Shown here piece by piece: positions 33,665 to 42,359 of a stretch of 64,000 nt of DNA (position 1 is its first letter; each line of letters opens with the position of its first letter). The DNA comes from Geodermatophilus aquaeductus (GTDB taxonomy: Bacteria; Actinomycetota; Actinomycetes; Mycobacteriales; Geodermatophilaceae): contig NZ_FXTJ01000006.1 in the NCBI RefSeq assembly GCF_900182545.1, positions 235,434 to 299,433 on the forward strand. Direction: 5' to 3'. The notes below the pieces were generated by a model. That model was not told the origin of the DNA. It made no database searches and worked only from the letters and a program-made list of their open reading frames with translations. The translations under genes were made by a program, and so were the position numbers.

Positions 33665-36232
33665 ATGCAGCGACGCGTCGGCTCCTGCTCCACCGGGGAG
33701 ACGCTCCTGCCCCTCCAGACCTTCGGGCCCTACGAGCTGGACGAACTGCTCGGCCGCGGGCGCACGGGCGAGGTCCACCGCGCCTGGGACACCTCCCGCC
33801 ACCGGACCGTCGCCCTCCGGATCCTGTCGCCTGCGCTCTCCGCCGACGCCGGTGTCCGTGCCCGCTTCCTCGGTGACTGCCGGCGCGCCGCGCAGGTCGA
33901 CGAGCCGCACCTCGTGGCCGTCCACGGATCCGGCGAGATCGACGGCCGGCTGTACGCGGACACGCAACTGGTCGACGGACGGGCCCTGTCCGCGGTGGTC
34001 GCCTCCGAGGGGCCGCTCCCGGCGGGCCGGGCCGTCGACGTCGTGGGCCAGGTGGCCGCCGCGCTCGACGCCGCGCACGCCACCGGTCTCGTGCACGGCG
34101 ACGTCACGCCGTCCGACGTCCTGCTGTCCGGGCACAGCACCCGCCCGGACTGCCACCTGACCGGCTTCGGCCTCGCGGGAGCCGGTGGCGGCGTCGGGTA
34201 CGTGGCCCCCGAGCACCTGACGGGCCGGCCCGTCGACCACCGGGTCGACGTCCACGCGCTGGCCTGTCTCCTGTACGAGCTGCTCACCGGGCGGCCGCCC
34301 CTCCCCGGCGACCCGCCGCGGCCCTCCGCGGTGGTCGGCTCCGTCCCGGAGGCGCTCGACGACGTCGTGACGCGGGGCATGGCCGCGGACCCGGACCAGC
34401 GACACCGGAGTGCCGGGGAGCTGGCGCGGGCCGCCCGGGCGGCGCTCGTGCGGGCGCCGGACACCGTCCCGCTCCGGTCGGTGCCACCGGCGCCGACGCC
34501 CGCCGGCGCCGGCGGGTCGCGGGCGGTCGTGCCCGCAGCCGGACCCGGGGTCGCCCCTGCCCCGTCCCCGCCGGCCTCCCACGCAGGGCGGCACCGTCCC
34601 TCGGCGCCGGGTACGCGGTCCGGGCGCCGCCGGAGGCTGGTGGCAGCCCTGGTGGCAGGGGGGCTCGCCCTGGCCACCGCGGGCGGGGTGGCCGCGACGC
34701 AACTGGCCTCCGACGCGTCCGACGCCCCGGTGGCGACCCCGGTCACGCTGGAGCCCGTCGATGCCCCCGGCGAGGACCCCTTCGTCCCGATGCCGGGGCA
34801 GACGCCGCCGGGGACCGCGGGAGCCGACCGGGCCCCCACGTCCGGGACGGACGACACCGGGCCGGAGCCGACCACCCCCGACGGAGACACCCCGGACGGA
34901 GACACCCCGGACGGAGACACCCCGGACGGAGACACCCCGGACGGAGACACCCCGGACGGAGACACCCCGGACGGAGACACCCCGGACGGAGACACCCCGG
35001 ACGGAGACACCCCGGACGGAGACACCCCGGACGGAGGCACCCCGGTCGGGGCCGCCGGCAGTCCGGTGGCGGGCGACCGGCCCGGCCTGTACGGCGGCAG
35101 TGGCGAGGAGGTGTGCGACGTCGCGGCGATGACCGCGTTCCTGACCGGGCACCCCGACCGGGCGGCGGCGTTCGCCGCCGCGCAGGACGTCCCGACGGAC
35201 GGGATCGGCGACCACCTCGCGTCGCTGACCCCCGTCGTCCTGCGCTTCGACACGGCCGTCACCAACCACGGCTTCGCCGACGGCCGGGCGACCCCCTTCC
35301 AGTCGGTGCTGCAGGCCGGCACCGCGGTGCTGGTCGACGACTCAGGTGTCCCGCGGGTCCGCTGCACGTGCGGCAACCCGCTCGACCCGCCGGCGTCCCG
35401 CCCCTCGCCCGCGTACCGGGGGAACCCGTGGCCGGGCTTCGGGCGGGACACGGTCGTCGTGGTGGAGGGCAGCCCGGCACCCGTGTCCGCCCTCGTCGTC
35501 GTCGACCAGGTGACCGGCGTCGTCGAGGCACGGCCCGTGGGCACCACCGGGGACGCCGACCGGGCGGTCGGCCCCGTGCTGGCGGAGCAGGCCCGCGCAC
35601 TCGGAACGGAGCAGGGCACGGCCACGTCGGGGAGCGGCACACCGTCCGCCACCCCGTCGGTCACGGCCCCCGACGGGAGCGGACCGTCGGTCCCGGACCC
35701 GCCCCCGGCGGACAGGTCGGCCGGTACCGGTCAGCCGCCGGCCGACGGCGCGAGCCCGTCGGGAGGTGCGGACGGGGAGCCCGGGACGACGACCGCGCCC
35801 GACCCGGGGTCGCGGACGAGCGGCTCCCCCGACGCGGACCCGCCGAGCCCTGACGTCCCGGGAGAGCCGGACGAGCCGCCCGCGGACAGCGGGACCACCG
35901 GTGACCCGCCCGCCCGCGACGCTCCGGCGGAGGAAGCGCCTCCTCAGGAAGCGCCCGCCCCCGAGGCACCCGCCCCGGGAACTCCTGACCCGGAAACTCC
36001 TGACCCGGAGGCCCCGGCCCCGCCGGCCCCGGCCCCGCAGGCCCCGGCCCCGGAAGTGCCCGCCCCGGAGGTGCCGGCTCGCGACGCCCCGGCCGAGGCG
36101 CCTCCGGAGGAGGCACCCACCGACGAGGCATCTCCTGAGGAGACACCCACCGACGAGGCACCCACCGAGGAGACGCCGACCGAGGAGGCGCCCGCCGAAG
36201 AGGCACCCGCCGAGGAGACGGCCGTGCCGTGA
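33665..36232 (+). CDS. Membrane pseudokinase with repeat linker and DUF6777-like ectodomain
   Basis: Protein of 855 residues that looks like a PknB-type Ser/Thr kinase but lacks key residues. The Gly loop LLGRGRTGEVHRA is kept. The VAIK lysine is Arg 52 (VALRIL), HRD is HGD (144-146), the metal-binding Asn is Asp 151 and DFG is GFG (167-169). APE and the DVHALA helix remain, so the fold is retained. A Pro-rich linker, a membrane helix (about 325-345) and 11 five-residue repeats (404-458) follow. An extracellular domain (about 475-640) carries PGLYGGSGEEVCDV, LTPVVLRFDTAVTNHGF, TAVLVD and RCTCGNPL, as in DUF6777. The last 200 residues are acidic Pro/Glu/Thr repeats. The start at 33665 has no ribosome site; a later start is possible. 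Confidence 0.85.
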   Translation: MQRRVGSCSTGETLLPLQTFGPYELDELLGRGRTGEVHRAWDTSRHRTVALRILSPALSADAGVRARFLGDCRRAAQVDEPHLVAVHGSGEIDGRLYADTQLVDGRALSAVVASEGPLPAGRAVDVVGQVAAALDAAHATGLVHGDVTPSDVLLSGHSTRPDCHLTGFGLAGAGGGVGYVAPEHLTGRPVDHRVDVHALACLLYELLTGRPPLPGDPPRPSAVVGSVPEALDDVVTRGMAADPDQRHRSAGELARAARAALVRAPDTVPLRSVPPAPTPAGAGGSRAVVPAAGPGVAPAPSPPASHAGRHRPSAPGTRSGRRRRLVAALVAGGLALATAGGVAATQLASDASDAPVATPVTLEPVDAPGEDPFVPMPGQTPPGTAGADRAPTSGTDDTGPEPTTPDGDTPDGDTPDGDTPDGDTPDGDTPDGDTPDGDTPDGDTPDGDTPDGDTPDGGTPVGAAGSPVAGDRPGLYGGSGEEVCDVAAMTAFLTGHPDRAAAFAAAQDVPTDGIGDHLASLTPVVLRFDTAVTNHGFADGRATPFQSVLQAGTAVLVDDSGVPRVRCTCGNPLDPPASRPSPAYRGNPWPGFGRDTVVVVEGSPAPVSALVVVDQVTGVVEARPVGTTGDADRAVGPVLAEQARALGTEQGTATSGSGTPSATPSVTAPDGSGPSVPDPPPADRSAGTGQPPADGASPSGGADGEPGTTTAPDPGSRTSGSPDADPPSPDVPGEPDEPPADSGTTGDPPARDAPAEEAPPQEAPAPEAPAPGTPDPETPDPEAPAPPAPAPQAPAPEVPAPEVPARDAPAEAPPEEAPTDEASPEETPTDEAPTEETPTEEAPAEEAPAEETAVP
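34874..35038 (+). repeat. Eleven tandem 15-bp repeats encoding TPDGD
   Basis: Units of ACCCCGGACGGAGAC; the nine central units are identical. The first has one change and the last encodes TPDGG. The repeat lies in frame in the pseudokinase gene, between the membrane helix and the ectodomain. Its near-perfect copies imply recent expansion and likely length variation between strains. Confidence 0.95.
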
Positions 36233-36260
36233 TGCGCGGGCTCGCCGGGGTGCCCGGTGC

Positions 36261-37223
36261 TCAGGGTGCTGCGGCGGCGGCGCAGCGGGTGGCCAGCGCC
36301 GCCACGTGCGCGGTGAACTCCGGCGGGGACACCACCCTGAACGGCGCGCCGGTGACCACGAGCGCGGCCGCGGCCCAGTCGAGGTCGTCGCCCTCGATGC
36401 GCACCCGGCAGCCGCCGGGCCGCTCCCCGACGACGGTGGCCCACCGGCCGATGCGGCGGCGCACGGCGTCGGCCGGGGCGTCCACGTCGGCCTCCACGAC
36501 GTACCGGGTCCAGGCGGTGTCGATCCGCTCGCGCACGTAGGCCGCGGGGTCGCCGGCGGGGAACCGGCGCGGGCCGAAGACGGCGCCGGTGCCGCGCGGG
36601 GCGTCGAGCCGGTCGAGGCGGAACACCCGCCAGTCGCCGCGGTCGAGGTCCCAGCCGAGGAGGTACCAGCGCCGGCCGAGGGACACCAGCCGGTGCGGCT
36701 CCACGGTGCGCTCGGTGCGCGCCCGGCCGGGCGGGGCGTAGCCGAAGACGGTCCGCTCGGCGTCCCGGCAGGCCAGGGCCACGGTGGTCAGGACGGCGGG
36801 GTCGACGGCGTCGGCGACCTCCCCCGGATTCCACCCGGAGACGGTCGCACCGCGCAGCGCCTCCACCCGGCGCCGCAGCCGCACGGGCATCACCTGCACG
36901 ACCTTGGCCAGCGCCCGCACCGAGGTCTCGGCCATGCCCGCCACCGCCGAGCCGGCCGCGGACTGCAGTCCCAGGGCGAGCGCCACGGCCTCGTCGTCGT
37001 CGAGCACCAGCGGTGGCAGCGCGGCTCCGGGCGCGAGGGCGTAGCCGCCGTCGACGCCGCGGGAGGCCTCCACCGGGTAGCCGAGCTCGCGCAACCGGTC
37101 GACGTCGCGCCGCAGCGTCCGCACCGAGACACCGAGCCGGCCGGCGAGGTCGGCGCCGGACCAGTAGCGGCGCGCCTGCAGCAGCGACAGCAGCCGCAGG
37201 GTCCGGGCACTGGGATCGCTCAC
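36261..37223 (-). CDS. WYL-domain (YafY-like) transcriptional regulator
   Basis: Regulator of 320 residues. The N-terminal HTH (about 5-60) reads TLRLLSLLQARRYWSGADLAGRLGVSVRTLRRDVDRLRELGYPV, the DeoR-like head of WYL proteins. The WYL domain (about 140-220) has RTVEPHRLVSLGRRWYLLGWDLDRGDWRVFRLDRL, and a WCX-type C-terminal domain follows. WYL domains bind nucleic acid or small ligands. The GTG at 37223 follows AGGATGG. It is divergent from the DinB gene, a very common actinobacterial pairing, and probably controls it. Confidence 0.92.
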   Translation of the reverse strand: MSDPSARTLRLLSLLQARRYWSGADLAGRLGVSVRTLRRDVDRLRELGYPVEASRGVDGGYALAPGAALPPLVLDDDEAVALALGLQSAAGSAVAGMAETSVRALAKVVQVMPVRLRRRVEALRGATVSGWNPGEVADAVDPAVLTTVALACRDAERTVFGYAPPGRARTERTVEPHRLVSLGRRWYLLGWDLDRGDWRVFRLDRLDAPRGTGAVFGPRRFPAGDPAAYVRERIDTAWTRYVVEADVDAPADAVRRRIGRWATVVGERPGGCRVRIEGDDLDWAAAALVVTGAPFRVVSPPEFTAHVAALATRCAAAAAP

Positions 37224-37232
37224 GTGCCCATC

Positions 37233-37288
37233 CTGACCGACACAGCGGACAGGATCTGACCGCAATGGCCGAGAGCATGGTCCTGACC
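37233..37288. promoter_or_regulatory. Three CTGACC repeats between WYL and DinB genes
   Basis: CTGACC occurs at 37233, 37256 and 37283 in the 91-bp divergent gap, all in the same direction. The spacing of 23 and 27 bp is not a perfect helical period, so binding by the WYL regulator is only a suggestion. Confidence 0.3.
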
Positions 37289-37314
37289 AGCCGATCGCCC
37301 ACCCGGAGGACCCG

Positions 37315-37824
37315 ATGACCGCCCCGACCGCCCCGACCCTGACCGCCGAGCGCGCCGACCTGCTCGAGACGCTCGCCACCCACCGGTACTTCCTGCGCTT
37401 CACGGTGCAGGGGCTGACGACCGAGCAGGCCACCCGCCGCACCACCGCGAGCGAGCTCACCCTGGCCGGCATCGTCAAGCACGTGGCCACCACCGAGGCG
37501 TCGTGGGCCGACTTCGTGGTCCGCGGGACGGCGGCGCTGGAGCAGTCGCCGGAGGAGTGGGGCGAGCAGTGGACGCTGCGGCCCGGCGAGACGCTGGAGT
37601 CGGTCCTCGCGCGCTACGAGGAGGTGGCCGCCCGCACCGACGAGCTGGTCCGCACCGTCGACCTCGACACCGCGCACCCGTTGCCGGAGGCGCCGTGGTT
37701 CCCGCCGGGCGCGGTGCGCTCGGCCCGCCGGGTGTTCCTGCACGTCGTCGCGGAGACCGCGCAGCACGCCGGGCACGCCGACGTCCTGCGGGAGTCGCTC
37801 GACGGCCAGAAGACGATGGGCTGA
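37315..37824 (+). CDS. DinB-family (mycothiol-dependent-like) protein
   Basis: Four-helix protein of 169 residues in the DinB/MDMPI superfamily. The three metal-binding His are likely in IVKHVATTEASW (near 48) and in HVVAETAQHAGHADVLRE (near 142-157). Actinobacterial members use mycothiol or bacillithiol as cofactor, but this one has no assigned substrate. The ATG at 37315 has a strong GGAGGA site. It is divergent from the WYL regulator. Confidence 0.9.
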   Translation: MTAPTAPTLTAERADLLETLATHRYFLRFTVQGLTTEQATRRTTASELTLAGIVKHVATTEASWADFVVRGTAALEQSPEEWGEQWTLRPGETLESVLARYEEVAARTDELVRTVDLDTAHPLPEAPWFPPGAVRSARRVFLHVVAETAQHAGHADVLRESLDGQKTMG

Positions 37825-37833
37825 CCGACCCCG

Positions 37834-38787
37834 TCAGGCCTCCAGCGGCGCCTGCTCGAGCTCGGTGACGCGGGCGGCGGCGCGGTCGCGATCGTCGGCC
37901 GCCCGCTCCGCCGCCCGGTCGGCGGCCGCGGAGCGCCGGGACGCCCGCGCGGCCTCCGCCTCCGCGGTCGCGACCTGCCCGCGCACGCGCTCGAGCTCGG
38001 CGGCCAGCTCCTCGGCGTGCGCGGCGAGCTCCTCCTGCCGGCGGGCGGCCCGCTCCGCCCGCTCGGCGGCAGCGCGGGCCGTCTCCTCCGCCTCGGCGGC
38101 GGCCTGCCGCGCCTCGTCGGCCTCCTCGCGGGCGGCGGCGAGCTCGCGCTCCCGGCGCTCCCGCGCGGCGCGCCGCCGCTCCTCCGCCGCCCGGCGGGCC
38201 GCGTCCTCCCGCCCGCTCCCCCGGGACCGCGGCGCCGGAGCGGCAGCCGTGCGCCCCGGACGCGATGGCGTCCGGCGGGGCGGGGGCGGCACCACCCGCA
38301 GGTCGGGACGGCCGCCGAAGCCCAGGCTGCGCGTGGACAGCGGCGCGGTGAGCCGGCCGGCCAGCAGCGCCTCACCGGCGTCCGGGTCGGCCAACGCGGC
38401 CCGCAGCGTCTCCTCCACCTGGTCGGCGACGGCGTCGCTGAGCGGGTGCCCGCGCCGCGCGGCGACCGCCCGGGCCTGGCGGGTGAGCGCCGCGAGCAGC
38501 CGGGAGCGCTGGGTGCCCAGCCGCCGCAGCTCGTCGCCGGCCAGTGTCTTCTGCGCCTCGCGCAGCAGGTCGCCGAGCTCGACCAGCCCGGCGATCTCGT
38601 CGGGCGCCTCCTGCACGAGGGCGTTGCACCCCCACGCCGCGGTCGAGGGCTTGCCGAGCGCGCCGATCTCCCGCGCGAGCGCGCGGTCCCCGGCGGCGCG
38701 GGCCCGGCGCGCGGCCTCGGTGCGGGCGGCGACGAAGTCCCCGGGCGGCAGGGCGTAGAGCTCCCCGGCGACCTCCTCGAGGTCCAC
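37834..38787 (-). CDS. Actinobacterial coiled-coil protein of unknown function
   Basis: Protein of 317 residues. The N-terminal 130 residues match a widespread actinobacterial hypothetical (LYALPPGDFVAARTEAARRARAAGDRALAREIGALGKPSTAAWGCNAL). A basic Pro/Arg linker follows, then a C-terminal region of about 130 residues of heptad-like Ala/Glu/Arg coiled coil (AAAEAEETARAAAERAERAARRQEEL region). The GTG at 38787 follows GGGGGTG and fits the family start. Function unknown; the architecture suggests a scaffold or an oligomeric nucleic-acid-binding protein. It converges closely (nine bases) on the DinB gene. Confidence 0.75.
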   Translation of the reverse strand: MDLEEVAGELYALPPGDFVAARTEAARRARAAGDRALAREIGALGKPSTAAWGCNALVQEAPDEIAGLVELGDLLREAQKTLAGDELRRLGTQRSRLLAALTRQARAVAARRGHPLSDAVADQVEETLRAALADPDAGEALLAGRLTAPLSTRSLGFGGRPDLRVVPPPPRRTPSRPGRTAAAPAPRSRGSGREDAARRAAEERRRAARERRERELAAAREEADEARQAAAEAEETARAAAERAERAARRQEELAAHAEELAAELERVRGQVATAEAEAARASRRSAAADRAAERAADDRDRAAARVTELEQAPLEA

Positions 38788-38932
38788 GGCACCCCCATCC
38801 GTCTCGCACGCTCGCCGCCGACCCTGCCAGCCGACCCTGCCACGGGAAGAGGCGACCGGCCGGACGACGTTGCCGCCCCCGTCACGCGGGTGGTCGACTC
38901 CCGGTGACCGAGTGCGACGAGGGGGGACCGCG

Positions 38933-39190
38933 ATGACGACCTGCGGGCACCTGGACCGGATCCAGGACGTGACGGCGGACTCGACCGAGGGCTGCACCGA
39001 CTGCCTGGCCATCGGCAGCAGGTGGGTGCACCTGCGGATGTGCCTGTCCTGCGGGCACGTTGCCTGCTGCGACTCCTCCCCGAACCGGCACGCCACCGCG
39101 CACTCCGGCGCCAGCGGCCACCCGCTGGTCCGCTCGATCGAGCCGGGCGAGTCCTGGCGCTGGTGCTACGTGGACCAGGCACTCGTCTGA
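38933..39190 (+). CDS. UBP-type zinc-finger protein
   Basis: Protein of 85 residues consisting of one UBP-type (ZnF-UBP) zinc finger. The Cys/His ligands are in TTCGHLDRI, CTDCLAIGSRW, MCLSCGHVACCDSS and NRHATAHSGASGHPL. In eukaryotes this fold binds the ubiquitin C-terminus. Bacterial single-domain versions have no ubiquitin to bind and their ligand is unknown. The ATG at 38933 follows GGGGGG. Its stop codon overlaps the antiporter start as TGATG, tying its synthesis to that membrane protein. Confidence 0.92.
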   Translation: MTTCGHLDRIQDVTADSTEGCTDCLAIGSRWVHLRMCLSCGHVACCDSSPNRHATAHSGASGHPLVRSIEPGESWRWCYVDQALV

Positions 39191-40761
39191 TGGAGCTGCC
39201 GCTCGTCGCGCTGCTCGCCGGGTCCTTCGCCGTCAGCGCGCTGGCCCGGCGGCTGGGGGTCTCCCCGCCCCTGCTGCTGGTCCTGGTCGGGCTGGCCGTG
39301 TCGGCCGTGCCCGGCGTCCCGGACTACGCGCTGGACCCCGAGCTGATCCTCACGCTGGTCCTGCCGCCGCTGCTGTACTCCGCGGCGCTGGACAGCTCCT
39401 ACCTGCGGCTGCGGGCCAACCTGCGGCCGATCGGCATGCTCGCCGTCGGGGCGGTGCTGCTGACAACGGTCGCCGTCGGGCTGGCCGCCTGGTGGCTGGT
39501 GCCCGGCCTGCCGCTGGTCTCGGCGCTGGTGCTCGGCGCCGTCGTCGCCCCGCCCGACGCCGTCGCGGCCACCGCCGTCGGCCGCCAGCTGGGCCTGCCG
39601 CGCAAGGTCATGACCATCCTGGGCGGCGAGAGCCTGGTCAACGACGCGACGGCGCTGACCGCCTACCGGGTCGCCGTGGCCGTCGCCGCGGGCGCCGGCT
39701 ACGGCTTCGTGCAGGGGCTCGGCGTCTTCGTGCTGGCCGCCGTCGGCGGCGCCGCGATCGGCTGGGCACTGGGCTGGCTGGTGCACCGGCTGCGGCGGCT
39801 ACTGCACGACGGCGTCCTGGAGAGCGCGCTCGGCCTGCTGGTGCCCTTCGTCGGCTTCGTCGTCGCCGAGGAGGTGCACGCCTCCGGCGTCCTCGCCGTC
39901 GTGCTCGCCGGCCTCTACCTGGGGCACCGCTCCCCCCAGGCCCACCCGGTGGCCCGGATCCAGGACCGCGCGGTCTGGCAGGCGGCCGACACCGTGCTCG
40001 AGGCGACGGTGTTCGCGCTCATCGGCCTGCAGCTGACCGCGGTGGTCCGCGGCGTCGGCCCGTCGGTGGGCACGCTGACCGCCGTCGGCCTGGTGCTGGT
40101 GCTGGTCGCGCTGGTCGCCCGCGTGGCGTTCGTCTTCCCCATGACCTACCTGCGCCCGGTCGCTCGCCGCCGGCCGGACTGGACACCACCGTCCTGGCGG
40201 TACCCCGCGGTCGTCTCCTGGGCCGGGATGCGCGGCGTGGTCTCGCTGGCCGCGGCCGCCGGCATCCCGCTGACCACGATGTCCGGCGACCCCTTCCCCG
40301 GCCGCGACGAGGTCGTCTTCCTGACCTTCGTGGTCACGGTGGGCACGCTGCTGCTGCACGGGCTGACGCTGCCCACGCTCATCCGGCGGCTCGGCGTGCA
40401 GGGCTCGGAGGAAGCCGCCGACGCCCTCGCCGAGGCGCAGGCGCAGAACGACGCCGGCCGGGCCGCCGTCGCCCGCCTCGACGACCTCGACGACGGCGAC
40501 CCGCTGCACGCGGCCACCGTGGCCGAGCTTCGGCAGCGCATGGCGGCGCGCACCAACGCCGCGTGGGAGCGGCTGGGCGGGCCGATCGCCGGCGGGGGCG
40601 AGACGCCGAGCGCGGTGTACCGGCGGCTGCGCCGGGCGATGCTCGAGGCCGAGCGCGAGGTGTTCGTGCGCTACCGCGACCAGCGGCGCATCGACGACGA
40701 GGTCTTCCGGCGGGTGCAGCACGAGATGGACCTCGAGGAGGTCACCCTCCTGCGCGAGTGA
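39190..40761 (+). CDS. Na+/H+ antiporter, CPA1 family
   Basis: Membrane protein of 523 residues with about 12 helices, of the CPA1 cation/proton antiporter family. APPDAVAATAV (near 120) and GGESLVNDATALTAYRV (near 150) contain the acidic pair of the ion site. The last 120 residues are a soluble helical domain. It exchanges sodium (or potassium) for protons to control pH and salt. The ATG overlaps the stop of the zinc-finger gene, so the small protein may regulate or sit on this antiporter. Confidence 0.94.
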   Translation: MELPLVALLAGSFAVSALARRLGVSPPLLLVLVGLAVSAVPGVPDYALDPELILTLVLPPLLYSAALDSSYLRLRANLRPIGMLAVGAVLLTTVAVGLAAWWLVPGLPLVSALVLGAVVAPPDAVAATAVGRQLGLPRKVMTILGGESLVNDATALTAYRVAVAVAAGAGYGFVQGLGVFVLAAVGGAAIGWALGWLVHRLRRLLHDGVLESALGLLVPFVGFVVAEEVHASGVLAVVLAGLYLGHRSPQAHPVARIQDRAVWQAADTVLEATVFALIGLQLTAVVRGVGPSVGTLTAVGLVLVLVALVARVAFVFPMTYLRPVARRRPDWTPPSWRYPAVVSWAGMRGVVSLAAAAGIPLTTMSGDPFPGRDEVVFLTFVVTVGTLLLHGLTLPTLIRRLGVQGSEEAADALAEAQAQNDAGRAAVARLDDLDDGDPLHAATVAELRQRMAARTNAAWERLGGPIAGGGETPSAVYRRLRRAMLEAEREVFVRYRDQRRIDDEVFRRVQHEMDLEEVTLLRE

Positions 40762-40810
40762 GCCCTAGGCTGGCCGCACCGCCCACTCCCCCGGCGTCCG
40801 GAGGTCCCCC

Positions 40811-40966
40811 GTGCTGCTGCGTCTGCTCGGCCTGCTGCTCCTCGTCTGGATCGTCGTGACCGTGATCGGGTGGGTGGTCGAGGGCCTGTTCTGGCTGGCC
40901 GTCGTCGGCCTGGCCGCCTTCCTCGTCACCGCCGCGATCAGCACCCGCCGGAGCATCCGCCGCTGA
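40811..40966 (+). CDS. Small hydrophobic membrane protein (51 residues)
   Basis: Short frame of 51 residues with two hydrophobic helices (about 3-19 and 23-42) and a basic end (STRRSIRR). The GTG at 40811 follows GGAGGT with five bases spacing, the chief evidence. It begins 49 bases after the antiporter and is followed two bases later by a perfect terminator, so it ends this transcript. Possible roles are a membrane accessory peptide or a hydrophobic toxin; no family is recognised. Confidence 0.7.
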   Translation: MLLRLLGLLLLVWIVVTVIGWVVEGLFWLAVVGLAAFLVTAAISTRRSIRR

Positions 40967-40967
40967 C

Positions 40968-41004
40968 GGTGCCCCCGGTCCGCGGGCTGCGGACCGGGGG
41001 CACC
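40968..41004. terminator. Two-way terminator, perfect 16-bp arms
   Basis: GGTGCCCCCGGTCCGC (40968-40983) and its complement (40989-41004) with a five-base loop, between the small membrane protein gene and the convergent MFS gene. Confidence 0.85.
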
Positions 41005-41017
41005 GGGTGCGCAGCGC

Positions 41018-42277
41018 TCAGTGCGCGGCGGCGACCGCCGTCGGACGGGCGAGGCGCACGCCGGCCGCGGCCACCAGGCTCACCGCGCCGAGGAGGGCCA
41101 GCGCGGTGCCGAGACCGCCGAGGGCGCCGGTGAGGGCGAGGACGACCAGCGGGCAGAAGAACTGCCCGATGAAGAAGGCCGACGTCCAGATCCCGGTGCC
41201 GCGGCCGCGCTGCTCGAAGCTCAGCGAGCCGAGGGCCCAGGTGAGCAGGGACGGCAGGATCAGTCCGTTGCCGAAACCGGTGACCACGGCGAACGCGATC
41301 ACCGCGGGGACCGCCGAGGACAGGCCGAGCCCGATGATGCCGATGCCGGAGAGGCCGAAGGCGAGCGGCACCAGGACCGCCGGACCGCGCTTGGCCAGGC
41401 GGGCGAAGAGGATCCCACCGACCGCGGTGCCGACCGACGCGATCGCGCTGGCGGCACCGATGACCGCCGTGGACTCGACGCCGATGTCGTCGAGCTTGAA
41501 GGACAGCTGGACGATCAGGACGTAGAAGACCAGCCCACCCACCAGGGACACTCCGAGGGGCGCGGCGAGCCGGCGCCACGGCAGGGCCGGCAGCTTCTCG
41601 GCGCGTGCGGCCGCCTGCACCCGCGGGGCCGGCTGCCAGATCAGCTTCGCGGCGGCGACGGCGAGCGGCAGGCTGACCGCGTACAGCCAGAACGGCGTCC
41701 GCCAGTCCGCCGCGCCCAGCGCGCCGCCGATCCCGAAGAAGACCGTCGCGGCGACGGTGGTGAAGACCACCTGGAGGCCGAAGTACCGCTCCCGCTGGGA
41801 GCCGTGGAAGTAGTCGGCCAGCAGGGTCGTGCAGCAGGTCATGATCGCCGCCTCGGTGAGTCCGAGGAGCACGCGGCTGGCCACGATCAGCTCGAGCGAG
41901 GGCAGCCACAGCGGCGCGGTGCCCACGAAGGCGTAGACGACGAGCGCGCCGACGAGCAGGCGCTTGCGGCCCACCCGGTCGACGATCCGGCCGGCGATCA
42001 TCGCGGTGAGGCCGATGACCAGCGCCGGCGCGGTGAGCACGATCGGCGCCAGCGCCTCGACCCCGGGGGTGCCGGCGAAGGCGTCCTGGATGCGGGGCAG
42101 CACGGGCGCGAGCAGCACGGCGCCCAGGACGGCCAGGCAGCTGGACAGCAGCAGGACCAGCGCCTGTGCGCGGCCGGCCGGCCGTCCCGTGGCGGGATCG
42201 ACGGCGATCTCGCCGGCCAGCGGCTCCTCGGCCGGCCGCTCAGGGCTCAGGACGTTCTCCGACACGGGCGTCTCCAT
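41018..42277 (-). CDS. MFS transporter, probable importer for the aromatic-catabolic cluster
   Basis: Membrane protein of 419 residues with 12 helices and a 36-residue hydrophilic N-terminal lead. The MFS loop after helix 2 is RIVDRVGRKR. The segment LLGLTEAAIMTCCTTLLADYFHGSQRERY is typical of the drug/aromatic-acid type subfamily. The ATG at 42277 follows a region with the 12-bp motif shared with the catabolic operon promoter (see 42299). It lies downstream of the LysR gene on the same strand and probably imports the aromatic substrate. Export of an intermediate is the alternative. Confidence 0.85.
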   Translation of the reverse strand: METPVSENVLSPERPAEEPLAGEIAVDPATGRPAGRAQALVLLLSSCLAVLGAVLLAPVLPRIQDAFAGTPGVEALAPIVLTAPALVIGLTAMIAGRIVDRVGRKRLLVGALVVYAFVGTAPLWLPSLELIVASRVLLGLTEAAIMTCCTTLLADYFHGSQRERYFGLQVVFTTVAATVFFGIGGALGAADWRTPFWLYAVSLPLAVAAAKLIWQPAPRVQAAARAEKLPALPWRRLAAPLGVSLVGGLVFYVLIVQLSFKLDDIGVESTAVIGAASAIASVGTAVGGILFARLAKRGPAVLVPLAFGLSGIGIIGLGLSSAVPAVIAFAVVTGFGNGLILPSLLTWALGSLSFEQRGRGTGIWTSAFFIGQFFCPLVVLALTGALGGLGTALALLGAVSLVAAAGVRLARPTAVAAAH

Positions 42278-42298
42278 CGACGGGCGTGCCGGTCCCGG

Positions 42299-42310
42299 TG
42301 ACCGGCATCA
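42299..42310 (-). promoter_or_regulatory. LysR-site candidate upstream of the MFS gene
   Basis: Read leftward (in the gene direction), this 12-bp motif is TGATGCCGGTCA, identical to 43333-43344 upstream of the catabolic operon. It ends 22 bases before the MFS ATG. Within it and the following bases lies an inverted repeat TGCCGGT...ACCGGCA (42288-42308). Confidence 0.6.
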
Positions 42311-42359
42311 CTGGAGGAGGAGTGTCAGGACGCCGCACCCCGGGCGGAAATCACTTCTT

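Noticed and set aside
34874..35038. CRISPR-like array appearance of regular repeats
   Set aside because: Units are 15 bp with no spacers and encode a repeated pentapeptide in frame.
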